Assembly (NCBI RefSeq): GCF_013204845.1
Contig: NZ_JABMKY010000002.1
Location: 707,578-771,577 of the forward strand
Direction of reading: 5' to 3'
Source of the DNA: Paenibacillus qinlingensis
GTDB lineage: Bacteria > Bacillota > Bacilli > Paenibacillales > NBRC-103111
Length of the DNA stretch: 64,000 nucleotides
Below the pieces are notes generated by a model. It did no database searches, was not told the origin of the DNA, and was given only the letters and a program-made list of their open reading frames with translations. The stretch's first letter is position 1, and every line of letters begins with the position of its first letter. Both the position numbers and the translations under genes were made by a program. Positions 8,003 through 17,473 of the stretch are shown here, one piece after another.

Positions 8003-10303
8003 TTATTCAATTTTAAGAGTCGGCTCACCAGCCTCCGCATTCACGATTATTAAACGTGCATCAACTGAGGATCCATCCTCTCGTTCAAGCTTTAGTTTGC
8101 CAGTTTTACCTTTTTCAATTAAAGATTTAACCTGAGCATCTGTCAAAATACGTCCGAAGTTTTCTTTCCAGATAACAAATTTACAACCTTCCTTATATTT
8201 AGAACATCCATAACCCTTGCGGCCCATGAATATTAAACCGTTGCAACCCTTCCGTGGGCATCTGGCAATTATACTTGGTGATGCATTAGAAGACTCGGAA
8301 GTAGTTTCTTCAAGTGATTTAGACTTTTTGGCAGTCGAACGACGACTGGTCTCGTTTGAAACACTTTTATCATTTGGGCTTTTTGTGTCTGAACTTTGCT
8401 TAGTAATTTTACTTCGTCCTTTAGTAGTAGCTACCTTAGTTAGGGTCTCGCTCTCAAATGAGGTTTTAGATGCGCGAGATTGCACTCTAACTTTTTCGAC
8501 AATTCTAGTGGCAAATTTCTTCACGTTCTCCATGAATTGATCATTTGATGCAGTTCCACGAGAAATCTCATTTAGTCTACGTTCCCATTGTCCTGTCATT
8601 TCAGGGGAGGTCAAGAGTTCAATTCCTGCACCCCGAATCAATTCAATTGCGGTCCGACCCTTCTGAGTAATTTGAATTTTTTTCCCCTGCATCTCCACAT
8701 ATCCTACATTTTTCAGCCTCTCGATTGTAGCTGCACGAGTTGCTGGCGTTCCAAGGCCAGAGTCTTTCATTGCATCGCGAAGCTCATCATCTTCAATTTG
8801 TTTACCGGCACTTTCCATCGCCTTCAGCAATGTACCTTCATTAAAATGCTTAGGAGGTTGGGTGTCTTTCTCTTTAACTATCGCATCCGAACATTGGACT
8901 TCCCCCTGAGCATTGACTGAAAATGGCTCACTAACTTCTACTTCTTCATCCTCTTCCTCATCTTTTTCTTTCCCTTTTTGATTCTTTGCCTTTTCCTTCT
9001 TTTGATCTGCATAAATAACTTTCCACCCTAGCGAGAGTAGCTCTTTAACAGTTGTCTTAAATATTTCGTTCTCAACTTCTGTCAACACTGTGTGTACCTT
9101 ATAGAATGCAGGTGGATAGAATTGCGACAAAAAACGTCTCACAATTAGATCATAAAGTTTCTGTTCATCTGGATTAAGTGATGTAGCCTTTTTATTGGTT
9201 GGTAATATTGCATGGTGATCTTCGACCTTTGATGGATTACAAATAAATTTATTATTAATATTAACAAGATTACGATTAGCACCTTGAACAAGCTCATGGT
9301 ATGCCGTGCCTTGTAAGGCATTTAAAGACTTATGCATGTCCGGGATATTTTGCTCGGTTACATAGTTCGAATTTGTTCTTGGGTAGGATATTACTTTATG
9401 CTTTTCATATAAAGCTTGCGCAAGGTCCAATGTCTTCTTAGCTGAAAAGGCATATTTCCCATTTGCTTCTCGTTGCAACAAAGTCAAATCATACAACTTA
9501 AATGGAAATTCCTTTGTTTCCTTAACTTCATAGGAATTAATTCTTGCTGGCTTTCCCTTGACTTTGGTAGCAATCGAATTTGCTTTTTCTCCGTCAGTAA
9601 ATCGTTCGCCTTGCCACATGCCTCTATACGAAATATCCTCTTGAGTGAAATAACCCTCAAGTTCATAAAATTTGAGCGATGAAAATGCCTCAATTTGTTT
9701 CTGACGGTCATAAATTAGAGCAAGCACCGGTGTTTGTACGCGGCCAACAGAGAGCAATACATTATGCTTAGTCGTAAAAGCTCTCGAACCATTCATGCCA
9801 ATCAGCCAATCTGCTTCACTTCGGGCAGTTGCAGCTTTTGTTAAGTTTTCATATTCAGAACCATCTTTAAGCTCCGAAAATCCTTTTCTAATTGTTTCTG
9901 GAGTTAAATCAGAAATCCATAATCGTTTAACTGGTTGACTTAACATTAGATATCTCTGGACTAGCGAAAAGATGTACTGGCCTTCTCTTCCGGCATCGCA
10001 AGAGTTGACTACCAAATTGCACCGTTTAGCTAAATCAGCAATAACTTTAAGTTGATCAACTGTATTTTTATTGGGAACTAACTTAAAATTATCGGGAATA
10101 ATAGGTAAATCGTTTATGTTCCACTTCTTGTACTTATCATCATATGCATCTGGTTCAGCTAATCCAATTAAATGCCCAATTGCCCAAGTAATAATATACT
10201 GTTCGCCTTCTAAATAAGAACGGTTATTTTTTGCTTTAGGATCTATTGCGGCAGCTATATTTCGTCCCATATCCGGTTTTTCCGCAATAATTAATGTCTT
10301 CAA
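8003..10303 (-). CDS. topB: DNA topoisomerase III, element-borne replacement copy
   Basis: A complete 766-residue type IA topoisomerase, which would decatenate DNA and resolve recombination intermediates. The N-terminal TOPRIM part carries IIAEKPDMGRN and CDAGREGQYIF. SYPRTNSNYVTEQN supplies the active-site tyrosine region, DSGLGTPATRAATIERL follows, and a C-terminal zinc-ribbon-like segment (CPRKGCNGLIFMGRKGYGCSKY) closes the protein. It is closely similar at protein level to the interrupted chromosomal gene but differs at most third positions and is more AT-rich, so it is not a recent duplication. The TTG start follows AAGGAGCG, as in the host gene. It is the only intact topB in the window and probably supplies the activity lost by insertion. 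Confidence 0.97.
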   Translation of the reverse strand: MKTLIIAEKPDMGRNIAAAIDPKAKNNRSYLEGEQYIITWAIGHLIGLAEPDAYDDKYKKWNINDLPIIPDNFKLVPNKNTVDQLKVIADLAKRCNLVVNSCDAGREGQYIFSLVQRYLMLSQPVKRLWISDLTPETIRKGFSELKDGSEYENLTKAATARSEADWLIGMNGSRAFTTKHNVLLSVGRVQTPVLALIYDRQKQIEAFSSLKFYELEGYFTQEDISYRGMWQGERFTDGEKANSIATKVKGKPARINSYEVKETKEFPFKLYDLTLLQREANGKYAFSAKKTLDLAQALYEKHKVISYPRTNSNYVTEQNIPDMHKSLNALQGTAYHELVQGANRNLVNINNKFICNPSKVEDHHAILPTNKKATSLNPDEQKLYDLIVRRFLSQFYPPAFYKVHTVLTEVENEIFKTTVKELLSLGWKVIYADQKKEKAKNQKGKEKDEEEDEEVEVSEPFSVNAQGEVQCSDAIVKEKDTQPPKHFNEGTLLKAMESAGKQIEDDELRDAMKDSGLGTPATRAATIERLKNVGYVEMQGKKIQITQKGRTAIELIRGAGIELLTSPEMTGQWERRLNEISRGTASNDQFMENVKKFATRIVEKVRVQSRASKTSFESETLTKVATTKGRSKITKQSSDTKSPNDKSVSNETSRRSTAKKSKSLEETTSESSNASPSIIARCPRKGCNGLIFMGRKGYGCSKYKEGCKFVIWKENFGRILTDAQVKSLIEKGKTGKLKLEREDGSSVDARLIIVNAEAGEPTLKIE

Positions 10304-10363
10304 CAGATTATCGCTCCTTAATTAATATATCTACTCAAAGTTGAGAACGAAAACTGCAAACAA

Positions 10364-10395
10364 AAAAGGCCCGAGCTACTAACTCTGGACCTTTT
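10364..10395. terminator. terminator downstream of the SIR2-HerA operon
   Basis: An imperfect stem, AAAGGCCCGAG against CTCTGGACCTTT, around a short loop, with T-runs at both ends. On the minus strand it lies after the 86-residue gene and before topB, separating the defence operon from topB. Confidence 0.7.
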
Positions 10396-10467
10396 AAGTC
10401 ATACTTTATTATTGCAATTATTATATCATCTGCAGATTGGTAAGTAAATATTAATTCAGTAAGGTAA

Positions 10468-10728
10468 TTAGTTTTGAATTTTCACTATCCGAGCAGATAT
10501 CAAATTACTCCTTAATCCGAATAACTCGATGGTAGTTGGTGGTTTGGATGTAAATATACGATACGTACGGAAATCTTCTCCAGCACATCCCAAGGGATAC
10601 GTGCCCACTTGGCTGTCATCTTTGCTCTTTTTGTAGAAAACAAAGTCGTGTGCAGCCACCATGACCAGAGAGAATGAGCCAAATTCCCTGTTTGTTATTA
10701 ACACCATTTTTCCATGACTCTCTAACAC
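10468..10728 (-). CDS. small protein of unknown function, third gene of the SIR2-HerA operon
   Basis: An 86-residue protein whose GTG start overlaps the stop codon of HerA by 7 bp, so it is almost certainly translated with it. It begins VLESHGKMVLITNREFGSF; an internal ATG at codon 8 is possible. There is no signal peptide, no clear membrane span and no zinc motif, and it looks like a small beta-rich domain. I do not recognise a family. Known SIR2-HerA systems are described as two-gene, so this could be an accessory or immunity subunit, or only a passenger. A terminator follows 70 bp later. Confidence 0.65.
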   Translation of the reverse strand: MLESHGKMVLITNREFGSFSLVMVAAHDFVFYKKSKDDSQVGTYPLGCAGEDFRTYRIFTSKPPTTIELFGLRSNLISARIVKIQN

Positions 10729-12650
10729 AATGGAGCTTGATGCGAACTATCTAGCCCCCATAACCTTTCAAGATTGACTGTTTCGCTCATAGGCTGCAGA
10801 CTTTTATCTAATAATGGGATTTGGACTACAATAGGTGTTTCAGTTGCTGTACCAGTAAAAACGCATGCTCCAGGTGGTAAAATAGACAAAGAATCGAAAG
10901 AAGTTTTGTCCAAAAAGGAGATAGTTTTGCTCATCGTTAATAAATCATTATTATTTATTAGCCTGTGAATAAATACATTATGAAGCTGGGAAATAATCGT
11001 GTTAGAAATATCTGATGGTCTTTGACTTGATAGGGTTAGAAACACACCAAACTTTCTACCTTCTTTAATTATCTCCTCAAATACTTCCAACCTATAATCC
11101 TTCCAACTCTCACTCTCCCTAAAAGATTCATCAGATAGTATATTATGAGCTTCATCAATAACAAGATGCAGTGTCTTAGTGATTACGCTCTCACTATGGT
11201 TTTCTTTATGACTATCGTAAATTTTCTTTGTAATTAGAAGTGGGATTAACTTTTTCATTTCTGTATTCACATCTTTTAACGATATGCTAGTTAAAACGGC
11301 AGGATTACTTTGGTCGAAAGCAATATCACCAATTTCAAATAACTTCTCTAATTCAAGTTTCCTTTTTTGAAACCTATGTATTATTGGAGAAACATGTTCA
11401 AAATGTGCGATATTATTTAGGACATCTTTTGCCAATCTAAGTCCCAATGCAAGTTCGAACAAACCCAAATCAGAGATACCACCAGTATAATCCCTTACTA
11501 ATTCAATTAGTTTATTTCTAAATGATTGTAATTCTAAATCTGAATTTGTATTATTAGCGCCAAAGTAAATCTTACCACTATAGTTAGTATAGCCAATATC
11601 AAATTGTGGATTATAAAACCTACTTAATGCGCCATTATGGAGAGTATAATAACGAAAAATTTCACTACAATTATCTTCATTTCCAATTGAGAAAAATTCT
11701 TTAATCGACTGCTTTAAGAGATTAAATGTATCGACCTCTTTATTAGAAACTCCACCATTGTTCAGGATAATCTTCAACAAACTTAATATTACCTCAACAA
11801 TATTTTGAAGAGTCTCATCCCTGCTGCTTTTGGATAAAGTTTCTTGATAGTTTAATGTCCGTCTTATAAAGGGTTTTTGAGTTCTTTCAGTTGCCTGTAG
11901 TAATATCCCCCAAAACTCATCATCCAGCCAATCTTTTTTGATCTTAAGTCTGTCCTTCTGCGTTCTGGTAGATAGGATAATATTTGTTTTCCCGTTGATG
12001 ACAGTGTTTTCATTTGAATATTCACCATTAAAATCCAAGAAAATTATCTTACTATTACTCAAATCTATACCATCACAAGTTAATAAATTGTGATACAACC
12101 GTGCCAATGTATTTGATTTCCCACTACCTGTATTTCCAAATATCCCAATATGACTAGCAAATAGTTTTGTTATTCCTGCTTCAATACTGACTTCTTCAAA
12201 TAATGCTTTACCAATCGAAATTGTATATTTGCTAGACAACTGAAAAATTTTTTTAACTTCATGTTCTGACATAAGAAACGCTTCATTATACAAAAATGGG
12301 AGTTCTTTAATCCCTCTAACAAATAAGCCGTTTTCAAAAAAACCAATTATTAAAAGTTCAACGAATCGATCGTATTGTAATTGTTTGTTTTCAATTTTAC
12401 TGTTTATATTTTCTTTTATGAATTCTTTATTCACTTTTCCAATCAAGTAAATAAAATCTTTCTTTACTTTTATATAACTGCCAATACCAACATTTCTATA
12501 TATCTCTCCATTAAAAAAAAGGTTTGATAAATTTTTTTGATTATCAACTTTGATAAGAACTCTTTTACCTTCTACTTCGAAAACTTCACCGATTTTTGAA
12601 AATGCTTTAATTCTTAAAATCTCATCGACTTGTTCAATATCAGTGTTCAT
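10722..12650 (-). CDS. herA: HerA-like ATPase of a SIR2-HerA defence system
   Basis: A 642-residue HerA/FtsK-superfamily ATPase (DUF87 type). Walker A is GNTGSGKSNT near residue 172. Walker B is LHLVIDEAHN near residue 495, followed by the family's KEGRKFGVFLTLSSQRPSD with sensor and arginine-finger-like residues. An N-terminal beta-barrel (HAS-like) region precedes it. In characterised SIR2-HerA systems a HerA hexamer binds SIR2 subunits into a large complex that depletes NAD+ after phage infection. The start ATG shares one base with the SIR2 stop (TAATG), so the two are translationally coupled. Confidence 0.93.
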   Translation of the reverse strand: MNTDIEQVDEILRIKAFSKIGEVFEVEGKRVLIKVDNQKNLSNLFFNGEIYRNVGIGSYIKVKKDFIYLIGKVNKEFIKENINSKIENKQLQYDRFVELLIIGFFENGLFVRGIKELPFLYNEAFLMSEHEVKKIFQLSSKYTISIGKALFEEVSIEAGITKLFASHIGIFGNTGSGKSNTLARLYHNLLTCDGIDLSNSKIIFLDFNGEYSNENTVINGKTNIILSTRTQKDRLKIKKDWLDDEFWGILLQATERTQKPFIRRTLNYQETLSKSSRDETLQNIVEVILSLLKIILNNGGVSNKEVDTFNLLKQSIKEFFSIGNEDNCSEIFRYYTLHNGALSRFYNPQFDIGYTNYSGKIYFGANNTNSDLELQSFRNKLIELVRDYTGGISDLGLFELALGLRLAKDVLNNIAHFEHVSPIIHRFQKRKLELEKLFEIGDIAFDQSNPAVLTSISLKDVNTEMKKLIPLLITKKIYDSHKENHSESVITKTLHLVIDEAHNILSDESFRESESWKDYRLEVFEEIIKEGRKFGVFLTLSSQRPSDISNTIISQLHNVFIHRLINNNDLLTMSKTISFLDKTSFDSLSILPPGACVFTGTATETPIVVQIPLLDKSLQPMSETVNLERLWGLDSSHQAPLC

Positions 12651-13786
12651 TAAAACACCTTTCTTTCGGAAACCATATTAAGCAAAAAACTAAAAGTATC
12701 GATAAAGACCTGGAAATCAATATTTACTCTCCTCGTTCTGTCCATTTCATTGTTCGCGAAGATTAGTGAATACTCTTTATTCCCATCATCTTCTTCATTT
12801 GTTATTTCTTGGATTCTGACGACTTTAACATTTGTAAATAAATTAAAATACCTTAATAATCTTTGCTCATCCTCAAAACTATATGGGAAGATTAACAAAG
12901 TTAAGTACGGGTTGCTCAATGCCCTTTGTGTTATTGATCTTATGTGTTCATCCTCAAAAGAAAAACCAAAGGTAAACAATACACTCTGCTCTCTTTCTAA
13001 TTCGTTAGAATACAGACGTGACAAGTCATAGTATGTATGTTCCATTAACGTTCTAACAAATTTCTGTTTTGTCGGTAGTATAATTGGCAAATTAACATCT
13101 TGCCTAAAGTATGCGTACTCATCAAGAAATTCATCAGTAACTTCAGGAATAGCAACATTATTTGCAATGCGTATTGAATCTGTCTCACTATCAAAATTCC
13201 AATTTACAGAACCATGTAATTTAATAATATTAATTAACGGCTCCTCATATTGGTAGGAGTATGATTCACTCAACTTAAAAATTCTCTTTTGAAAATTTTT
13301 ACTACTAAAATATCTATAAAACACCCCAATGCCACCATCATTGTATGGTATTCTTAAATTTTCTAATGCAAACTCTAAAAACAAATCATAATTTGTTGTG
13401 AAAACATTCATTTTTTTAGGTAATCTATCTGAACCTCTCGTAAGCATTAACTGATAGATAACTTTCAAAAATTTCATATATGATTCTAATGTTTCTTTAA
13501 CCCCTTCAGTCATTACATGATTATTGTTAATTATACTTTCTATTAGTTGATTATTTGGCATTTTTACGTCATTCAAAAAAACATTAATCATACTTATGAT
13601 AGAGTCTCTAACACTATTTTCTTTACTTATCTGAAAATCACGAATAAACATTGTTAAATCATTTTCAAGATTACCAAGAGTTCTAATTGCCTTTATCGAT
13701 GCACCCGAGCCAATTAAAAAATGGATATTTCCAGATTCGATATATTTTTTCACTTTCTCAAATAGCGTATTATTCTGAAACTTCAT
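12650..13786 (-). CDS. SIR2-family NADase of a SIR2-HerA defence system
   Basis: A 378-residue SIR2-like protein. The Rossmann motif FLIGSGASIKA is near the N-terminus, TTNYDLFLEFAL follows, and LHGSVNW carries the catalytic histidine position. A later FTFGFSFEDEHIR segment matches the SIR2_2-type fold used by anti-phage NADases. Coupled to HerA downstream, this is the two-gene SIR2-HerA abortive-infection module; an experimentally studied example came from a Paenibacillus strain. I prefer the ATG at 13786 because GAAGGTGAG lies upstream; TTG at 13807 would add seven residues. Very AT-rich compared with the chromosome. Confidence 0.93.
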   Translation of the reverse strand: MKFQNNTLFEKVKKYIESGNIHFLIGSGASIKAIRTLGNLENDLTMFIRDFQISKENSVRDSIISMINVFLNDVKMPNNQLIESIINNNHVMTEGVKETLESYMKFLKVIYQLMLTRGSDRLPKKMNVFTTNYDLFLEFALENLRIPYNDGGIGVFYRYFSSKNFQKRIFKLSESYSYQYEEPLINIIKLHGSVNWNFDSETDSIRIANNVAIPEVTDEFLDEYAYFRQDVNLPIILPTKQKFVRTLMEHTYYDLSRLYSNELEREQSVLFTFGFSFEDEHIRSITQRALSNPYLTLLIFPYSFEDEQRLLRYFNLFTNVKVVRIQEITNEEDDGNKEYSLIFANNEMDRTRRVNIDFQVFIDTFSFLLNMVSERKVF

Positions 13787-13954
13787 GGTCAAAAATCTCA
13801 CCTTCAAACTATTTTATTAACAGCTATAGAATCATGAACATTTATTGTATTTCTACTTTTTTCCAAAGTACATTTATTGTAACATTTCCCATCTCAGCGT
13901 ACTATAGTTTTGAAATTATCACTTTATCAAAATGACTACTGATGACATAAGAAC

Positions 13955-14262
13955 ATAGACTCTCATTTATCGCTCGATAAAGAGTCGTTTTCTTTACTCC
14001 TGTCATCTCTTCGATCTCTGTAACTAGAAGCAGCTAACAATTATCTTGAACATGGCTTCCCCTGTTAGTGTAGATGTCTCTTAACTGTCATTAGTGCTTA
14101 CCAGTTCTAACACCTTGCGCATTAAGCATCTCATATAACTCAATAAGTTTATAAACCACGAACACATCACCTTGTCGCAAAGCATCTAGGTTTTTTTGTA
14201 GTTCTATTCTATCATCTTTCGCCCAACTTTCGTTCTCCGTAGATATCCGATCACATTACGCT
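13955..14262 (-). pseudogene. decayed serine recombinase (first copy)
   Basis: Fragments of a resolvase/invertase read in shifting frames on the minus strand: an N-terminal VIGYLRRT piece, then NLDALRQGDVFVVYKL (the LDxL-GD-xVVxxLDR region of serine recombinases), and at the end EIEEMTGVKKTTLYRA, the typical C-terminal helix-turn-helix. Stops and frameshifts separate the pieces. It abuts the upstream side of the SIR2-HerA operon. Confidence 0.75.
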
Positions 14263-14409
14263 TGCATATCTGCAAAATTTCGGCAAGGTATTCCTCGTGT
14301 CGAATAAACTAGTTATAATGACCTATATACTCTAACAACATATACCAAGCATAACATAGTACTAATAATGGCTTCAGATGAATTAAAAACACTAAACATG
14401 GAGGTACAA

Positions 14410-15471
14410 ATGATTACCACACTATACGATATTGATTTTAATATTGAAACTGAAATCGATAATAATGGAACCAAAACACTTATCATTACACCAATTCCAT
14501 ATTCTATCGACGATTTCCAGAAGTCTTCTCAAGTTTTAGATCAAGTAAGCTTAGAGATTTTGTGGAGTAAACATTATTATGGCATTTCACAGCGCACTGG
14601 TCTGTTTACTGATCTTTATAATACTTTTGAAGAATTATCTGCTAGGTGCAACGGTATTCAGGATTACATAAAAATGCAAGCTCTTTACTGTGACTTGATT
14701 CTTCGATACGGCACGATCATTGAAGAATTTGCTGGCATTTGCTCTGCTGTTCGGGAATTTAGTCTAAATGGGACATCAATATCAGAGTATTTTTTAGCTT
14801 ATTCTGATCCAATGGGCTTTTATAATTCAATTGCAAATGGAAATTCCCGAATAATAAAACAAATTTTTAGACTTCCTCAAGCCAAATTCGATCTTAATAG
14901 AATTTTTAACAATATTACCGAAGATGAAAGAGAAACTATCTGGAAGGGAATACAAGTATCATCACAATTAATTTATGAATTATTCTTACCAATCTGCGAA
15001 TCAATTGTACGAAAAGATCAAGATAGTGTTACCTACTATGATTTTTATAACAAGATAAAACATGGCTTTTCTCCAGTTTTCCCTTTTGTTCTTCCAATAC
15101 AAGTTAATATTGAAGGTGTTCCAATAGAAAGAGCAGATGAGGAAGTATTACATGAGAATTACTTCGAAATTGTGATGATTGTTCATGATAAACTTAAAGG
15201 GCAAAGAACACCTGCAGAGCAAGTTAAATACGATACACATAAACTTGCAACACCTGCCCACACATGGGAGAGTGTCAACCTTGAACAAGCAAAGATAATG
15301 TTTGATATTGTAAAAGATATAGATTATTTGTATAAACATTTAGTAAAAACATACTTGTCGTTCTCCCAAGGAAACAAAAGGCTAAGCTTATTACTTAGAC
15401 CTGGTAACCTGATTACTGAGGAAGAGCAAATAATAAGAGATATAATTACAAACGATGCCAATTACATTTAG
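14410..15471 (+). CDS. hypothetical protein with NKIKHG motif
   Basis: A 353-residue, AT-rich, probably helical cytosolic protein, not recognised as a named family. YYDFYNKIKHGFSPVFP near residue 220 resembles the xNxIKH-G signature seen in several uncharacterised helical families and loosely in HEPN-like proteins. The start MITTLYDIDF at 14410 follows an excellent GGAGGT site; the frame is open to 14368 but without one. It stands alone, flanked on both sides by decayed serine recombinases, in a zone of probable defence cargo. A defence role is a guess from location only. Confidence 0.7.
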   Translation: MITTLYDIDFNIETEIDNNGTKTLIITPIPYSIDDFQKSSQVLDQVSLEILWSKHYYGISQRTGLFTDLYNTFEELSARCNGIQDYIKMQALYCDLILRYGTIIEEFAGICSAVREFSLNGTSISEYFLAYSDPMGFYNSIANGNSRIIKQIFRLPQAKFDLNRIFNNITEDERETIWKGIQVSSQLIYELFLPICESIVRKDQDSVTYYDFYNKIKHGFSPVFPFVLPIQVNIEGVPIERADEEVLHENYFEIVMIVHDKLKGQRTPAEQVKYDTHKLATPAHTWESVNLEQAKIMFDIVKDIDYLYKHLVKTYLSFSQGNKRLSLLLRPGNLITEEEQIIRDIITNDANYI

Positions 15472-16022
15472 CATTACTTGCTCACTAAACATTCAGCTGC
15501 CATTCAAGCAGTTATTCAATCATTGCCTGTCGTAGAGGGACAGTGTGCGGGAATTTCTGAGAATAAAAGCGCTTCTGATTAACTTTGCCCCGATACTTGT
15601 GGTCTAATACGGCTTAGATCACAGTAGGGGGAAATTCATAAGTAACCACAGTACAACTCGCTGTAGCTACTTTCATTTGTTCAGCAGCACAATAATTTTT
15701 TCGCAATTTCATAGCCATCCACCTATCGCTCCAGCGATGCGATTTATTGAATTTCAAACTTCTATCGATTCAGCCCTATCGCAAATTTTTAACACTAAGC
15801 GCATCGTAGGACTCGCAAGACTTAATACTTGAGATGAAAGTAATTCAACTCGACAATAAAAAGCTTCAGTTCACACTAGATTGGAGAAGCTTTTAATGAA
15901 GGCAATAGTTAATATAGGAAAAACTCCACCTGTTAAAATGAGGTGGAGTTTTTGAGTACTTTAGGTTACTGTATCTTTTCGTTAACTAATTGTCCTATAC
16001 AGAGTTACCCTCTTAACGCTAG
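15472..16022. other. intergenic region with two terminators and a decayed frame
   Basis: Two clear hairpins lie here: AAAAGCTTC/GAAGCTTTT at 15859-15894, and the strong 13-bp AAAAACTCCACCT stem at 15919-15953. On the minus strand at about 15530-15710 an open frame starting MKLRKNYCAAEQMKV contains one internal stop and may be a dead gene. The motif CACCTATCGCT-CAGCGAT at 15720 recurs at 18120 beyond the intact serine recombinase. Confidence 0.5.
15919..15953. terminator. strong terminator hairpin
   Basis: A perfect 13-bp stem, AAAAACTCCACCT with its complement AGGTGGAGTTTTT, and a 9-base loop. The T-run is on the plus side, so it can end transcription coming from the 353-residue gene. Confidence 0.75.
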
Positions 16023-16320
16023 TTAATCCCCTATCTCCTCCATCGTATGGGTTTGTGCGTCATACAATTTCAGGGCTTGTTCAAGTTTCCTCTTATAACT
16101 GACATTCGTCCATCATTTAGCCTTCGCCGCCGATAACCCCGCTTGAGCGCGCTCAACAGTAATATTTCGTTCAACTCCGCGAAAACCGCCAACATTCCAA
16201 AAAGTGCTTTTCCTGCATTTGTGGTGTTATCTATTGAGTCATCAATTGAAACAAAGTGTCTCCCCTTAGTTGAATATCATCAGGCACTTGAATAAGCTTG
16301 CAATTGAATGGGTCGGCATA
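16023..16320 (-). pseudogene. decayed serine recombinase (second copy)
   Basis: Minus-strand remains of a resolvase: DSIDNTTNAGKALFGMLAVF, a classic catalytic-domain stretch, then after a frameshift ERNITVERAQAGLSAAKAK, and after another YKRKLEQALKLYDAQTHTME, the linker into the DNA-binding region. Stops interrupt it. It differs from both the first decayed copy and the intact recombinase at 17474, so at least three serine recombinases have entered this zone. Confidence 0.8.
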
Positions 16321-16444
16321 TCCAACATATTACGACCAAAGTTGACCCCGATGTCCTGTCGCAGAAGAACAGCCTCATGGCATTATTGCAGCTGACGTAA
16401 CTATTTTTGATATTTACGCATCCCCACTCTCTATATTATCAGCA

Positions 16445-17266
16445 CTAGTCGATAGAATTTACCCCATCTATATTAAATCCAAGTTTGGTTATATCCATCG
16501 ACTCAAATCCGTCAATTTCTTTCCCTAAACGTTCAAGCAAGCCTATAACATTACCCACAGTTACCATCCCATCCGTAAAATCAGCGGACATTATCGAAGT
16601 TATTATGCTGTTAAAATAACCATGGAACTTAATATCGAAATTTATTAATTTATTTTTCCAATCTTCCAACACAATTGTATCTCTATGAGCCATTTGAAGT
16701 TCAAGCCCATTAATTTCCAACGGAAAGCGATGATTACCATTCTTCATCCCTTCTATATTGAAAGTTCCCCTGTGCTTTATATAGTTATATGCCTCTCGAA
16801 CTTCTCGTGTTGTAGGATTGTTGAAAAAATCTGTAACGCAAACATTTGTCTTATTTTGATTAGCTAATCTTAGATAATATCGTACAACCTCATGATTACA
16901 TCCTTGCAATGCCTTGTAGTATTCATCCCTGTTCAATAAAATATTGTATGAATTATTTCCATAATACAAATAAAGGGTCTGCCAAGATAAGTCGATCGCA
17001 TAGTTATAACATGCTAAAGCATCCATTAAAAATTTCGATCTTATAAAGACAAGGGCTTGATCGGTATTAGTAACTATCTTCCCATAATCGTCAACTTCCA
17101 TAAATAATAGAGAGGATCTTGCATTAAAAACTTGTGTGTACACATCTTCTATTTTTAGAGCTGCCAAAATTTCAAACGGCATAAATTTGGTATATTGAAC
17201 TTCAGAGGGTTTATAAGCAGCCCAATGTCTAATGCTGTATTCTCTTTTCAATTGTTCTATTTTCAT
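16445..17266 (-). CDS. hypothetical protein with YIKHRGTF motif
   Basis: A 273-residue, mainly helical cytosolic protein, AT-rich. EVREAYNYIKHRGTFNIEGM near residue 165 is a conserved-looking signature (helix, then KHRG, then strand) seen in uncharacterised Firmicutes proteins. The N-terminal half (LMDALACYNYAIDLSWQTLY) would suit a four-helix, HEPN-like bundle, but the strict RxxxxH spacing of HEPN RNases is not present. It is divergent from the serine recombinase, with about 200 bp of regulatory DNA between. Function unknown. Confidence 0.65.
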   Translation of the reverse strand: MKIEQLKREYSIRHWAAYKPSEVQYTKFMPFEILAALKIEDVYTQVFNARSSLLFMEVDDYGKIVTNTDQALVFIRSKFLMDALACYNYAIDLSWQTLYLYYGNNSYNILLNRDEYYKALQGCNHEVVRYYLRLANQNKTNVCVTDFFNNPTTREVREAYNYIKHRGTFNIEGMKNGNHRFPLEINGLELQMAHRDTIVLEDWKNKLINFDIKFHGYFNSIITSIMSADFTDGMVTVGNVIGLLERLGKEIDGFESMDITKLGFNIDGVNSID

Positions 17267-17335
17267 AGATAATCACCCTCACAAAAAAATACCATTAATC
17301 TCTTAAAACATTTTATATCTCTAAGCTGCTTATTG

Positions 17336-17444
17336 CAAAAAGTAAACATTTTGACACAGGCAAATCACCGCCCAATTCATTATTTCAAAAAGTATTTAAC
17401 ATCAAATTGACATATCCTATTTTTAGGATATACTTTTTGACATA
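17336..17444. promoter_or_regulatory. promoter, operator palindrome and possible res site for the serine recombinase
   Basis: TTGACA at 17407 and TATACT at 17429, spaced 16 bp, form a near-perfect sigma-A promoter. The spacer is filled by the palindrome ATATCCTA-TTTT-TAGGATAT (17412-17431), an obvious operator. CAAAAAGTA occurs at 17336 and 17386 and inverted at 17431, giving three spaced sites as in resolvase res regions. Autoregulation by the recombinase binding its own res site is the known pattern for such enzymes. Confidence 0.7.
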
Positions 17445-17473
17445 TTCCAAATCATTCCAAGGGGTGAAAGTCC

